A DNA stretch of 52,452 bases, from contig VMDK01000028.1 of assembly GCA_008080835.1 (NCBI GenBank), positions 1 through 52,452 on the forward strand, written 5' to 3'. The DNA comes from Sphingobacteriia bacterium. Its GTDB lineage: Bacteria; Bacteroidota; Bacteroidia; NS11-12g; UBA9320. The notes beneath the pieces are model-generated. The model was given only the letters and a program-made list of their open reading frames with translations. It did no database searches and was not told the origin of the DNA. Position 1 is the first letter of the stretch; every line of letters begins with the position of its first letter. Positions 10,925-20,734 of this stretch are shown here, piece after piece. A program made the translations under genes and the position numbers.

Positions 10925-13420
10925 TTACTTCTTCAGGAATTCTGCCTTGTAGATATTCCCTCCGGAGCTCAACTGCAAAATGTACATTCCGTTGGCTAAT
11001 TCGCTAACGTTTAAGCCACTTCGACGCATTTCACTCACGCTGGTCGACACTACTTTGCGCCCTTCTACATCGAAAATGGATATAGATCCAGATGCGAGGT
11101 CTGTCTCTAAGTTCAGTACATGACTAGCCGGGTTTGGATAGATCACGAATGGGTTGAACACACTTTGTGATATTCCCGTTCCGAACGTCGTCTCGAGTTC
11201 CTCACTAGCGGTGTCTGATGAACAGTGATTGCTCACGATCAATTGCGCGGTATATGTTGCTGCAGTAGGGTACAAATTGGTCGGATCTGCTTCTGTTGAG
11301 GTGTTTCCATCTCCAAAATCCCATGCATACTCATCGGCAGATTCCCCGGTAAATGTGAAGTCGACTTGTCGACCATCAATGTTTGAAGTGAAATCAGCAA
11401 CTGCAGACTTGGTAACGTGAATTTCTCCACTGACACTGTCACTGCTTCCACAAGAGTTCACTGCTCTCACATACAGACCATAAGGCCCTCCTTCGAGTAC
11501 CCAGTAAACGGTGACCATGGTGTCTTTGAAGCTTCCATCGATATTGCCTCCGGTTGGTACTTCCCATAAGTACTCCGTGGCATCGGGAACCGAGCTGATC
11601 ATGTAGCTAAATTTTCCCGTACAAACTGAATCGTCGAATGCGAAAGCCTGCGGAGCAATGGGTGGCGGTGGAGCCACTTGAACGATCTTGCTAGCTGTAT
11701 CCGATCCAAAATCATTGGTCACGATCAGGCGAACGGTCTTTTCACCGCTTGTAGAATACGAGAATGTATGAGGACCTTTTGTGCTTGCTGCGGCAGGGCT
11801 TGCATTATCTCCCAAATCCCAACTGTATTGCTTGACGATTCCCTCGCTCTGATCCGTGGCGGTGATGTTTACACTGGGACAAACGTCCACAACACTCAAG
11901 GCAAATAAGGCTTTCGGTTTGGTTATGTTACAGGCAATTTGCTGAATGGGCTCATGACGACCCGGTCCGCAACCATTGTTGACTTTGCTCTTCTCCCTCA
12001 CATATATTCCACCCGCTACATCGTAGTTGTCGAGTTCTACACTTCGATCTCCCCGGCCCAATGAATAGTGCATGATCTTCTCATCGTCAATGACGTGACC
12101 TAATTGATGTCCATGGCCCAACTCGTGGACGGCAACACTTTCGAAATCATATTTACTGCTTCCCGGATTACCTGTTCCGTAATACCAGTTGTACGTTGAG
12201 TCGAATTCGATATCGAGCTCGTCTGCGTACCAATGCAGATTCGTTCCTTGGTAGCAGCCTTTGTACCAGCTGTAGCAAACACCGAGTTTACTGTCGCCGA
12301 ACTTCGTATGTCGTACCACATTGACTCCTTCGCGTTCGATGTCGTCAATATTGGTGTCATCCCCCACGTCCCAATTGACCAAAGTACCGCATCTCCATGT
12401 TTCAAGTGCTCTCATGAAACTATTCACTGCGTCATCATGCAAGCGGAACTTGCGGTTCATCTGCCATGTATACCCACCATTTGAGTTGTCGTTCACGTGA
12501 TCGATAGGCCAATATGCTGTATCGACCGTAGTGTTTCCAAAGCTCACATTCAAATGAGAGTATGCAACGAAAAGATCACTCGTGGTGGTTACACTTTCGT
12601 TCGTATTGTTAGTAATACGCACTTTTCCCGTACCTGCCCGACTAGGAACATATACCTCGATCTTCGAATTGCTCCAAGACTTGTAGCTTGTTCCCCATTG
12701 CGGCTTGTAAAAACGTCCGTCTCCGTAGTTCGCATCTCGGAATTCCACTTTCCCTGACCCACGTGCAATGTAGAAATTCCCACCGTTGATGGTCAGGAGA
12801 ATTTGCGTACCCGCTGCCACTGTATCCTTACTCCAGGAAGTGATGAACGGAGCTGAGATTGGTTTGATATTATCATTCTCCCAAGGAGCTTTTTCGATCA
12901 CAACAGGTGTCTTCTCAGTGTAATTTGTGAGTTCCTCATGGAGGATAGGTCGCCCGTCATATTTTTTATAGTAACTGAAGGCCTCATTTGTATGAATGTC
13001 ATACTTGATGAAACTCTGGACACTTGCGCTAGGAAGGTAAACAGTTCCTTCAAGTCCAAGTTTCTTGGCCATAGCCTCATCTTCTTTCATCAGAAACACT
13101 CCGAATTCAGAAGCTTCCACTTGCAATGAAGGTTCCGCCTTGAGCATGTCCAAACCAACTCGTCCACCTACGGTGATGAGTTTCACATTTTGGGATGAGC
13201 TGACGTTCCCATCAAAGATCTTATACACTTTGAGCGTGTTCACCGTGTAGATCATACTGTGGGTCTTGTCCCATTGAGATGCACGGTCTACCACTTGAGC
13301 TTCCACAACCAGATCGCTGAGGCGAACTCGTTTTTCCAGGCTGTATGGTTCAATAACGCATTGCGCGAACGACTGGATGGTCAGGAATGCTATGGCAATA
13401 AAGGCTAGTGATTTTTTCAT
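10925..13420 (-). CDS. Secreted matrixin-like zinc metalloprotease with IPT/TIG-like and PKD domains and T9SS type A sorting domain
   Basis: Signal peptide ..IQSFAQ; VAVHELGHGHQLGHV; PKD motifs YAWDFGDGNTSTEADPTNLYPTAATYTAQLIVSN; C-terminus VIYPNPASHVLNLETD..GMYILQLSSGGNIYKAEFLKK. Confidence 0.88.
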   Translation of the reverse strand: MKKSLAFIAIAFLTIQSFAQCVIEPYSLEKRVRLSDLVVEAQVVDRASQWDKTHSMIYTVNTLKVYKIFDGNVSSSQNVKLITVGGRVGLDMLKAEPSLQVEASEFGVFLMKEDEAMAKKLGLEGTVYLPSASVQSFIKYDIHTNEAFSYYKKYDGRPILHEELTNYTEKTPVVIEKAPWENDNIKPISAPFITSWSKDTVAAGTQILLTINGGNFYIARGSGKVEFRDANYGDGRFYKPQWGTSYKSWSNSKIEVYVPSRAGTGKVRITNNTNESVTTTSDLFVAYSHLNVSFGNTTVDTAYWPIDHVNDNSNGGYTWQMNRKFRLHDDAVNSFMRALETWRCGTLVNWDVGDDTNIDDIEREGVNVVRHTKFGDSKLGVCYSWYKGCYQGTNLHWYADELDIEFDSTYNWYYGTGNPGSSKYDFESVAVHELGHGHQLGHVIDDEKIMHYSLGRGDRSVELDNYDVAGGIYVREKSKVNNGCGPGRHEPIQQIACNITKPKALFALSVVDVCPSVNITATDQSEGIVKQYSWDLGDNASPAAASTKGPHTFSYSTSGEKTVRLIVTNDFGSDTASKIVQVAPPPPIAPQAFAFDDSVCTGKFSYMISSVPDATEYLWEVPTGGNIDGSFKDTMVTVYWVLEGGPYGLYVRAVNSCGSSDSVSGEIHVTKSAVADFTSNIDGRQVDFTFTGESADEYAWDFGDGNTSTEADPTNLYPTAATYTAQLIVSNHCSSDTASEELETTFGTGISQSVFNPFVIYPNPASHVLNLETDLASGSISIFDVEGRKVVSTSVSEMRRSGLNVSELANGMYILQLSSGGNIYKAEFLKK

Positions 13421-13472
13421 GGTGAGTTATTCGTGATCAAATATCGCGAATTTCTCAGCTTCGTGCTCAGGT

Positions 13473-14468
13473 TCAGATCGCAACCTCTTCTCCAACGAAT
13501 TCTTCACGGATCTCATTGAGGATCTGAATCACTTCTTCAGAAGAATCCGCTTGTACAAGGCGCATTCTATAAGGCTTGAAATGTGGGATTCCTTTGAAGT
13601 AATTGCTATAATGTTTGCGCATCTCGAAGATTCCGAGACGTTCCCCTTTCCATTTGATCCCTTCTTCAAAGTGCAGCTGACAGACATCTACGCGCTCGGT
13701 CATTCCCGGTGCAGGGAGCTCCTCACCGGTTTTCATGTAATGCTTGATCTCGTTGAAGATCCATGGGTAACCGATAGCTGCTCGCCCGATCATGATACCT
13801 TGCACACCATATCTGTTGCGATATTCGACGGCTTTCTTCGCGGAGTCAATGTCGCCATTCCCGAATATCGGGATATGGATCTTCGGATCCTGAGCGATCT
13901 CACCGATCAGAGACCAGTCTGCCTCACCCTTGTACATCTGCTTTCTAGTCCTGCCGTGAATACTCAAGGCTTGGATCCCAATATCTTGTAACCGATGCGC
14001 TACATCTACAATGTACTTTGTGTTATCATCCCAACCGAGTCTCGTTTTGACTGTCACCGGTAGGTGAGTGCTGTCGACGATCTCCTTGGTCATTTCAACC
14101 ATCTTCGGAACATCCTGAAGCAAGGCGGCTCCCGCTCCTTTGCACGCAACAGCCTTCACCGGACATCCGTAATTGATATCGATAATATCCGGTTGAGCTT
14201 CCGTGGCGATCTCGGCAGCTTCTTTCATCACTTCGATATCGCTACCGAAGATCTGTATCCCGATCGGTCGCTCATAACCGAAAATGTCAAGTTTCTGGAC
14301 ACTCTTAGCCGCATCACGGATCAGACCTTCCGAGGAGATGAACTCTGTGTACATCACGTCAGCACCATTGGCTTTACACACCTTTCGGAAAGGTGGATCG
14401 CTCACATCTTCCATGGGCGCCAGTAACAATGGGAATTCCCCAATTTCTATATCCGCTATTTTAACCAC
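13473..14468 (-). CDS. dusB: tRNA-dihydrouridine synthase
   Basis: LLLAPMEDVSDPPFRKVCKANGADVMYTEFIS..DINYGCPVKAVACKGAGAALL..VKTRLGWDD..IHGRTRKQMYKG..GNGDI. Confidence 0.95.
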   Translation of the reverse strand: MVKIADIEIGEFPLLLAPMEDVSDPPFRKVCKANGADVMYTEFISSEGLIRDAAKSVQKLDIFGYERPIGIQIFGSDIEVMKEAAEIATEAQPDIIDINYGCPVKAVACKGAGAALLQDVPKMVEMTKEIVDSTHLPVTVKTRLGWDDNTKYIVDVAHRLQDIGIQALSIHGRTRKQMYKGEADWSLIGEIAQDPKIHIPIFGNGDIDSAKKAVEYRNRYGVQGIMIGRAAIGYPWIFNEIKHYMKTGEELPAPGMTERVDVCQLHFEEGIKWKGERLGIFEMRKHYSNYFKGIPHFKPYRMRLVQADSSEEVIQILNEIREEFVGEEVAI

Positions 14469-14489
14469 CTTTGCAAAGGTAAAAATTGG

Positions 14490-15407
14490 ATGCGACTCGG
14501 AAGACCACCTAAATACTCCTATTTATCTCATTTGCTGATCACAGTGGGAGTTCTGCTGTTAAGCATGTTCATCTTTAACGCGATAGGTGAACGACTCACG
14601 CTCACCTTCTGGGATATCAAAGTAAGTGATCTCGATTTCGACATGCCGCGTGATCTGGAAATGAGCGAGGTCTATGCATTGAAACTCTCACAGCTCATGT
14701 TCGGCTTGTCTTTCGTATTCACGGCATTCATTGCCACCAGAGTTTTCAGATACCGCTTATTGTCCTTCACTGCTCTCGATCGAGGAACATTGCCGGTGCT
14801 GGTTCTCAGTGCTGTGTTGCTTTATGTGGTCTTCACTCCATTCGCGACCTGGCTGATCAATGTGAATGCAGCATTGGAAATGCCAGAAAAGTGGGAATCT
14901 GTATTCATGAAAATGGAGTCACGAAGTGACAACATTTATAATGCGCTTTTGCAGCAGAACTATGGACCACACCTTTTCGTGAACCTGATGGTAATGGCAT
15001 TATTGCCAGCGTTCGCGGAGGAAATTCTATTTCGAGGTGTTCTACTTCGCATTTTCAAAAGTTGGACGGATAATATTCATGTGGGTGTGCTGCTTACGTC
15101 CTTGTTGTTTGCCGCATTGCACTTCCAACCATACAAGTTCCTGCCGATGGTCATGCTCTCGGGATTGCTCTGTTATGTCTTTTATCTCACGGGTTCACTC
15201 TGGGTTCCGATATTGATTCATTTCCTGAATAATGCTTTGGTGATAATCAGTCAAGCGATAAAGGACGGAGGTTCTGCACCCGAATTTCTGGGTGATGAAT
15301 TTCAATTCATGGAATATATCGTGATAGGCAGCCTTGTGCTGACCATCATTCTGATCCGGACCCTCTGGATGCGCTCCACAAAAAAGATCGAATTACATTT
15401 TGAATAA
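14490..15407 (+). CDS. CPBP family intramembrane glutamic endopeptidase
   Basis: MALLPAFAEEILFRGVLLRIFKSW (EExxxR motif) and LLFAALHFQPYKFLPM, ending in LWVPILIHFLNNALV. Confidence 0.92.
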   Translation: MRLGRPPKYSYLSHLLITVGVLLLSMFIFNAIGERLTLTFWDIKVSDLDFDMPRDLEMSEVYALKLSQLMFGLSFVFTAFIATRVFRYRLLSFTALDRGTLPVLVLSAVLLYVVFTPFATWLINVNAALEMPEKWESVFMKMESRSDNIYNALLQQNYGPHLFVNLMVMALLPAFAEEILFRGVLLRIFKSWTDNIHVGVLLTSLLFAALHFQPYKFLPMVMLSGLLCYVFYLTGSLWVPILIHFLNNALVIISQAIKDGGSAPEFLGDEFQFMEYIVIGSLVLTIILIRTLWMRSTKKIELHFE

Positions 15408-16239
15408 TCTGACCTTGAGATTGATGACGGGGAGTGTCTATGTGGGGATCACCTGCCTGGCATTGCTTTGGCGACATGAGTCGGCCTTGATCTTTCATAT
15501 GCTCATTGCCGGTTTCTGCGCTTATGAGTTGCTCCTGTTGATCTCTCCAAAGGAATCCTTGGCAAATCGGTTGATCGGGACTGCTTCAACACTTGCAGTT
15601 TCGGGATTTGCGTATATCAATCAGGATAGTCTGATCAATGCCGGCTATTTCAATTACATATTCATCTTCGTCGGATTGGTTTTCATGGCATATGTACTGC
15701 TCTCATCGAAGAAGGATCCGATCTCAGATTTGAGCGGACTGATGTTGAGTTGGATCTACATTGGTGTATCTCTGGGATTATTTTTCCGGATCGGTCAAAT
15801 GGAGTTAGGCGGTGAAACTATGAGCCTTTTTCCATTCGAAGGAGGCCCAATTTTGCTCGTTCTTGCACTGATCTGGGTGAATGACAGCTTCGCGTATGTA
15901 TTCGGCAGATTACTTGGCCGTCACAAACTGGCCCCGACCATTTCTCCCGGTAAGACGATCGAAGGATTCGTTGGTGGAGTTGTGGCATGCATTGTTGTGG
16001 CATACTTCCTGGGAGGGGAGCTCGCGCCTTTGAAAAGCAATTTCCTGGCCGGGTTAGGTGCTGTGATCGCGATCTCAGCTAACCTGGGCGACCTGTTTGA
16101 ATCGAAGATCAAGAGAACCCTGGGCGTAAAAGACTCAGGATCAGCGTTACCCGGTCATGGTGGTTTCCTGGATCGATTTGATTCGGTGCTCTTTGCAGGG
16201 CCTGCAGCCTACGCATTTTTGTCCTTTTACGGCATCTGA
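15400..16239 (+). CDS. cdsA: Phosphatidate cytidylyltransferase (CDP-diglyceride synthase)
   Basis: LIWVNDSFAYVFGRLLGRHKLAPTISPGKTIEGFVGG..GDLFESKIKRTLGVKDSGSALPGHGGFLDRFDSVLFAGP; TTG start, overlaps the previous gene. Confidence 0.95.
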   Translation: MNNLTLRLMTGSVYVGITCLALLWRHESALIFHMLIAGFCAYELLLLISPKESLANRLIGTASTLAVSGFAYINQDSLINAGYFNYIFIFVGLVFMAYVLLSSKKDPISDLSGLMLSWIYIGVSLGLFFRIGQMELGGETMSLFPFEGGPILLVLALIWVNDSFAYVFGRLLGRHKLAPTISPGKTIEGFVGGVVACIVVAYFLGGELAPLKSNFLAGLGAVIAISANLGDLFESKIKRTLGVKDSGSALPGHGGFLDRFDSVLFAGPAAYAFLSFYGI

Positions 16240-16273
16240 CCATTTTCAGGTCAAAATGTTCAACATTATTAGA

Positions 16274-16302
16274 TTGTTTCCTTTGGTTCTTTTATAGCTT
16301 TG
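16274..16302 (+). promoter_or_regulatory. Candidate promoter TTG-N18-TAGCTTTG upstream of the Glu/Leu dehydrogenase gene
   Basis: -33 TTG (16274-16276) and -7 TAGCTTTG (16295-16302). Confidence 0.4.
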
Positions 16303-16324
16303 CCGCAAGATTCAAGCAGATCAT

Positions 16325-17605
16325 ATGACTGTTAAATACAAAGAACCTGCTCCGATCCATGGCGAATTGAACCCACTGGATTCTATGATGGAGCGGTTTT
16401 CAGTTGCGGCTGAGATACTCGGTCTCGACGAGAGCATGTACAACGCTCTCAAATCCCCTGAAAAATCTGTGGCAGTATCACTGCCTGTAACCATGGACAA
16501 TGGCAAGATCGAGGTCTTCGAAGGCTTCCGAGTGGTGCACTCTGCCAAGCTGGGCCCTTCTAAAGGAGGGATCCGTTACGCTCCGAGTGTGAACATCGAC
16601 GAAGTAAAAGCCCTTGCCGCATGGATGACATGGAAATGTGCTGTTGTAGGTATTCCTTACGGAGGAGCCAAAGGTGGTATCAAATGTAACCCACGAGAGA
16701 TGTCTCAAGGCGAACTCGAGCGTTTGACCCGTGCGTACACAGTAGCAATGGCCGACGTGTTCGGACCAGAAAAGGACATCCCTGCACCAGACATGGGTAC
16801 CAACCCTCAGATCATGGCCTGGATCATGGATGAATACTCCAAATTGAAAGGAGTTGCGAGTCCGGCTGTGGTAACCGGTAAGCCGCTTGTACTAGGTGGT
16901 TCTCTTGGGCGTGTTGAAGCCACGGGTCGTGGTGTCATGGTGTCTGCTCGTAGTGCAATGGGTAAATTGAAGATGAACCCCAATAAGGCCCGAGCTGCGG
17001 TTCAAGGATTTGGGAACGTGGGAAGCATTTCTGCGAAACTGCTTGAATTGCAAGGAGTGAAGATCTGTGCGATCAGTGATGTCACTGGAGCATACATGAA
17101 CGAAGGCGGCATCGATATCGAAAAAGCCATCGCTTATGTCGAGCAGAACGGAGGGAACCTAGAAGGATTCACCGGTGCCGACACATGTACCAATGAAGAG
17201 TTGTTAACAGCAGACGTGGATGTTCTGGTTCCTGCTGCATTAGAGGATCAGATCACATCTAAAAATGCCGATAAGATCAAAGCTCGATTGATCGTAGAAG
17301 GGGCAAATGGTCCTACTTCAGCCAATGCGGATTCCATCCTGAACGATAAAGGTGTAATGGTGGTTCCGGATATCTTGGCAAATGCCGGAGGTGTGAGTGT
17401 TTCTTACTTCGAGTGGGTACAGAACCGTTTGGGTTACTTCTGGACGGAAGAGCGCGTCAATCGTCGTGCTGACCGGATCATGAAACAAGCCTTCGAAACC
17501 GTTTTCGCCGCATCTAAGAAGTACAACGTGAACATGCGAATTGCTGCTTACATTACAGCGATCGACAAAGTTGCCAGTACCAAGCAAATCAGGGGAATCT
17601 TCTAA
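16325..17605 (+). CDS. Glu/Leu/Phe/Val dehydrogenase (glutamate dehydrogenase)
   Basis: GFRVVHSAKLGPSKGGIRYAPSV..MTWKCAVVGIPYGGAKGGI..PDMGTNPQIMAWIMDEYS..VQGFGNVGS. Confidence 0.95.
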   Translation: MTVKYKEPAPIHGELNPLDSMMERFSVAAEILGLDESMYNALKSPEKSVAVSLPVTMDNGKIEVFEGFRVVHSAKLGPSKGGIRYAPSVNIDEVKALAAWMTWKCAVVGIPYGGAKGGIKCNPREMSQGELERLTRAYTVAMADVFGPEKDIPAPDMGTNPQIMAWIMDEYSKLKGVASPAVVTGKPLVLGGSLGRVEATGRGVMVSARSAMGKLKMNPNKARAAVQGFGNVGSISAKLLELQGVKICAISDVTGAYMNEGGIDIEKAIAYVEQNGGNLEGFTGADTCTNEELLTADVDVLVPAALEDQITSKNADKIKARLIVEGANGPTSANADSILNDKGVMVVPDILANAGGVSVSYFEWVQNRLGYFWTEERVNRRADRIMKQAFETVFAASKKYNVNMRIAAYITAIDKVASTKQIRGIF

Positions 17606-18258
17606 TGATCCATCGCGAAGGGTATGGCATATTGATCGTTACCCTGCTCACTTTGCTTGCAGTTAATCTGCTGCTACTCCGGTATTCGGACATACAGTGG
17701 CTGAAGGGTCTCGTGCTTTTCGCCAGTGTGGTGATCTTTTTTCTATTCCTGCAGTTTTTCCGTAATCCTCAACGCAATTGGGTTGTGAAAGACGGAGCTG
17801 TCATCGCACCTGCCGATGGCAAGGTGGTGGTCATACAAGAAGTGGATGAACCCGAATACCTCAAGGACAAGCGCGTACAGGTCAGCATATTTATGTCCCC
17901 TTTCAACGTGCATGTCAATCGGAACCCGATCAGCGGTTTGGTGAGCTATTTCAAATATCATCCCGGTGAGTATTTGGTGGCATGGCACCCGAAATCAAGT
18001 ACCTTGAATGAGCGCACTACTACCGTCATCAAGCATCATAGCGGAACAGAGGTCCTGTTCCGTCAGATCGCCGGAGCTGTAGCCCGAAGGATTCGTTACT
18101 ATATCGATGAGGGAGACTCCGTTGAGCAGACCAAAGAAATGGGTTTCATTAAATTCGGAAGCCGTGTCGATGTGTTTTTACCACTCAATGCCAAAGTGGA
18201 GGTTGAACTCGGTCAAAAGACCAAAGGCGGTCAGACGATCCTTGCTTCATTGCCGTGA
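17605..18258 (+). CDS. psd: Phosphatidylserine decarboxylase family protein
   Basis: VIAPADGKVVVIQEV..VSIFMSPFNVHVNRNPISG..IKFGSRVDVFLP (Gly-Ser cleavage region). Confidence 0.92.
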   Translation: MIHREGYGILIVTLLTLLAVNLLLLRYSDIQWLKGLVLFASVVIFFLFLQFFRNPQRNWVVKDGAVIAPADGKVVVIQEVDEPEYLKDKRVQVSIFMSPFNVHVNRNPISGLVSYFKYHPGEYLVAWHPKSSTLNERTTTVIKHHSGTEVLFRQIAGAVARRIRYYIDEGDSVEQTKEMGFIKFGSRVDVFLPLNAKVEVELGQKTKGGQTILASLP

Positions 18259-18323
18259 ACTGACGGTTCACAGATACTGCATCAATTCCCGATTCGTTAA
18301 ATTTGTCTGAAACAAGGACTATC

Positions 18324-18551
18324 ATGAAAAAATTATTTATAACACTCTTCGCGGTTGCGGCATTCGGATTTGGCTCCATGGCTTCAGTTACAACTGATGC
18401 TGCTGCAACTCAAACGGAATACTCCATAAAGGACAAAAAGCCTAAGAAGAAAAAGAAGAAGAGCGATGCGGCTTGCGAGAAAACCGCAACAAAATCATCT
18501 TGCTGTTCTCACGCTAAAACCGGTTGCTCGAAAGCTTCTTCGGAAAAGTAA
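18324..18551 (+). CDS. Small secreted or periplasmic Lys-rich, Cys-rich protein
   Basis: Signal peptide MKKLFITLFAVAAFGFGSMAS, then KDKKPKKKKKKSDAACEKTATKSSCCSHAKTGC. Confidence 0.65.
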   Translation: MKKLFITLFAVAAFGFGSMASVTTDAAATQTEYSIKDKKPKKKKKKSDAACEKTATKSSCCSHAKTGCSKASSEK

Positions 18552-18559
18552 ACTGATCC

Positions 18560-18910
18560 ATGGCTAAGCTGTCGGTAGAAGTGCTGGAACAGATCCGTGC
18601 GAAGATCCTTTCTAAAATGGAACGCACTCGCTCGGATATTGAGGAGTTGAAAGAGCTGACAAAGCCCATTGCACCGGAGAATTCCATCGGTCGTATAAGC
18701 CGTATGGACGCCATCAATAACAAAAGCGTTAACGAAGCGGCTCTGCGAAATTCGCGGGATAAGTTAGGCCGTCTCGAGCGTACGCTCAAGGAGTTGGAGT
18801 TATCACATTTCGGCACCTGTCGACAGTGTGGAAACGCTATCGAAGTTGAAAAACTCCTGGTCATGCCGGAGAGCGTTCGATGCGTCACTTGCGTGAAATC
18901 TACGAGTTAG
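18560..18910 (+). CDS. TraR/DksA-type zinc finger family protein
   Basis: FGTCRQCGNAIEVEKLLVMPESVRCVTC C4 zinc finger after a coiled-coil N-terminus. Confidence 0.85.
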   Translation: MAKLSVEVLEQIRAKILSKMERTRSDIEELKELTKPIAPENSIGRISRMDAINNKSVNEAALRNSRDKLGRLERTLKELELSHFGTCRQCGNAIEVEKLLVMPESVRCVTCVKSTS

Positions 18911-19516
18911 TTGAAGGATACTTTAGCAAAATATCTACCGGAGAAAAGCGTGGATCCGGTAGTTGAACTGATCCGTGATCAGGATCTGCATTTTCGCATC
19001 TCCAAACCCCGGAAGACCAAACTTGGAGACTATCGATCACCGCAGCGCAGAGGTCCACATAAGATCAGCGTGAATGGCGATCTGAACAAGTATTCATTCC
19101 TGATCACATTCTTGCATGAATACGCCCATTTACTGACGTATTCCACCTACAAGAGGAGGGTGGATCCGCACGGACCAGAATGGAAGTCAGCATTTGGAAA
19201 GTTGCTTTCGAGGTTTCTATCTATGAATATCTTCCCCGATGATATCGCTGTAGAATTGCATGCACTGATAGACGACCCATCAGCGGGTCATTATTCCAAT
19301 GCAAAGTTGGCGGAGGTACTTCATAGATACGACAATACTGAACATACCCTCCTTCAGGACCTTGAAGAGGGAACGCCATTTACCATTTCAGGCAAAAGGG
19401 CATTTGTAAAAGGAGAACTTGCAAGAAGCAGGTACCGATGTCGCAGCCTGGACAACAATAAGATGTACTTCGTCCACAAGCTGGCTCCCGTTCAGATCAT
19501 CGACCAAAACAATTAA
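18911..19516 (+). CDS. SprT-like domain protein (putative metalloprotease fold)
   Basis: FLITFLHEYAHLLTYSTYKRRVDPHGPEWKSAFGKLL: HExxH plus downstream His; TTG start. Confidence 0.8.
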   Translation: MKDTLAKYLPEKSVDPVVELIRDQDLHFRISKPRKTKLGDYRSPQRRGPHKISVNGDLNKYSFLITFLHEYAHLLTYSTYKRRVDPHGPEWKSAFGKLLSRFLSMNIFPDDIAVELHALIDDPSAGHYSNAKLAEVLHRYDNTEHTLLQDLEEGTPFTISGKRAFVKGELARSRYRCRSLDNNKMYFVHKLAPVQIIDQNN

Positions 19517-19545
19517 TCACTAATTTCACCATCAAAATCACATCC

Positions 19546-20649
19546 ATGAGAAGATTGATATATCTGGTTCTGTTCCTGTTACCAGTGGCAACTTTTGCCC
19601 AGACGGAAGGGACAGCGAAGCTTTCAACAGTGCTGACTTGCGATGCCACTCCGGTCAAAAGTCAAGGACGCACAGGAACTTGTTGGAGCTTTTCGACCAC
19701 CTCATTTTTGGAGTCTGAACATCTGCGTGAGACAGGAGAAATACTGGACCTGAGCGAGATCTATACGGTGCGAAAGATCTATGTAGAGAAGGGCGAGAAA
19801 TATCTTCGTTATCATGGAACATGTAACTTCAGCCAGGGAAGTTTAGGCCATGATGTGATCCACTCGTATAAAAAATATGGCATGATGCCGGAATCTGTTT
19901 ACGATGGCATGAATGGTGACACCATGCACAATCATAGCAAGCTAGTTCCCGACCTGAAACAATACCTCGATTCGATCCTGGTACATCTTCCGATCTCACC
20001 GACATGGCGAATCGGATACAATGCTATTCTCGACCAGCATCTGGGAATTTTGCCGGATATGTTCGAGTACGACGGTAAGATGTACAATGCACGTTCATTT
20101 GCCAGAAATGTCGTTGCTCTGGACGACCAAGAATACATTGGATTCACGTCCTTCACGCACCAGGATCTGCATGAGAATGTGATCGTGGAAGTGCCGGACA
20201 ATTTCAGTAACGGAAGGTATTTCAATCTTTCGTTGGATGAATTGATGACCGTAATGGAACATGCTCTTGGCAAAGGGTTTACGATCGAATGGGACGGGGA
20301 CGTAAGTGAACGCGGATTCAACTCGCGTAGCGGATTTGCCGTCTTCAGTTCTGATACAGCAGCATTGAAGCTGTCTCCGGAGATGATCACAGAGGATGAA
20401 GCGAACGCAGAAAGAAGACAGGAATTGTTCGACAATCTCAGCACTACTGACGATCATCTAATGCACATAACAGGAGTATCCCGAGCGGAGGACGGAACGA
20501 AGTTCTTCATCACTAAGAATTCATGGGGAACGAGAGCCGGTATGGAAGGTTACATGCACATGTCTGAGAACTATGTGAAAATGAAAACGGTCTGTATCAT
20601 CGTCAATAAGAAGGCTGTTCCACAAGATATCCTTGAGCTCATGAAGTAA
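19546..20649 (+). CDS. C1 family peptidase (bleomycin hydrolase/aminopeptidase C-like)
   Basis: [22 protein letters not shown] Cys active site; HLMHITG His; [21 protein letters not shown] Asn. Confidence 0.93.
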   Translation: MRRLIYLVLFLLPVATFAQTEGTAKLSTVLTCDATPVKSQGRTGTCWSFSTTSFLESEHLRETGEILDLSEIYTVRKIYVEKGEKYLRYHGTCNFSQGSLGHDVIHSYKKYGMMPESVYDGMNGDTMHNHSKLVPDLKQYLDSILVHLPISPTWRIGYNAILDQHLGILPDMFEYDGKMYNARSFARNVVALDDQEYIGFTSFTHQDLHENVIVEVPDNFSNGRYFNLSLDELMTVMEHALGKGFTIEWDGDVSERGFNSRSGFAVFSSDTAALKLSPEMITEDEANAERRQELFDNLSTTDDHLMHITGVSRAEDGTKFFITKNSWGTRAGMEGYMHMSENYVKMKTVCIIVNKKAVPQDILELMK

Positions 20650-20701
20650 TCCAGGCAAGTCATTCCATATTCGATCCTCCTTTTCCGAGAGGGTAAATTG
20701 C

Positions 20702-20709
20702 TATATTTG
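20702..20709 (+). promoter_or_regulatory. Candidate -7 element TATATTTG upstream of mscL
   Basis: Exact TAnnTTTG match, 25 nt before the mscL ATG. Confidence 0.45.
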
Positions 20710-20734
20710 GTCTGAAACAATTAATAGCATACGT

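Noticed and set aside
11229-13250. Plus-strand ORFs antisense to the matrixin/PKD gene (e.g. 11229-11420, 12497-12757)
   Set aside because: They lie opposite a long well-supported CDS and show no recognisable domains or signals. The same applies to the antisense ORFs in guaB, accA, the S74 gene and others.
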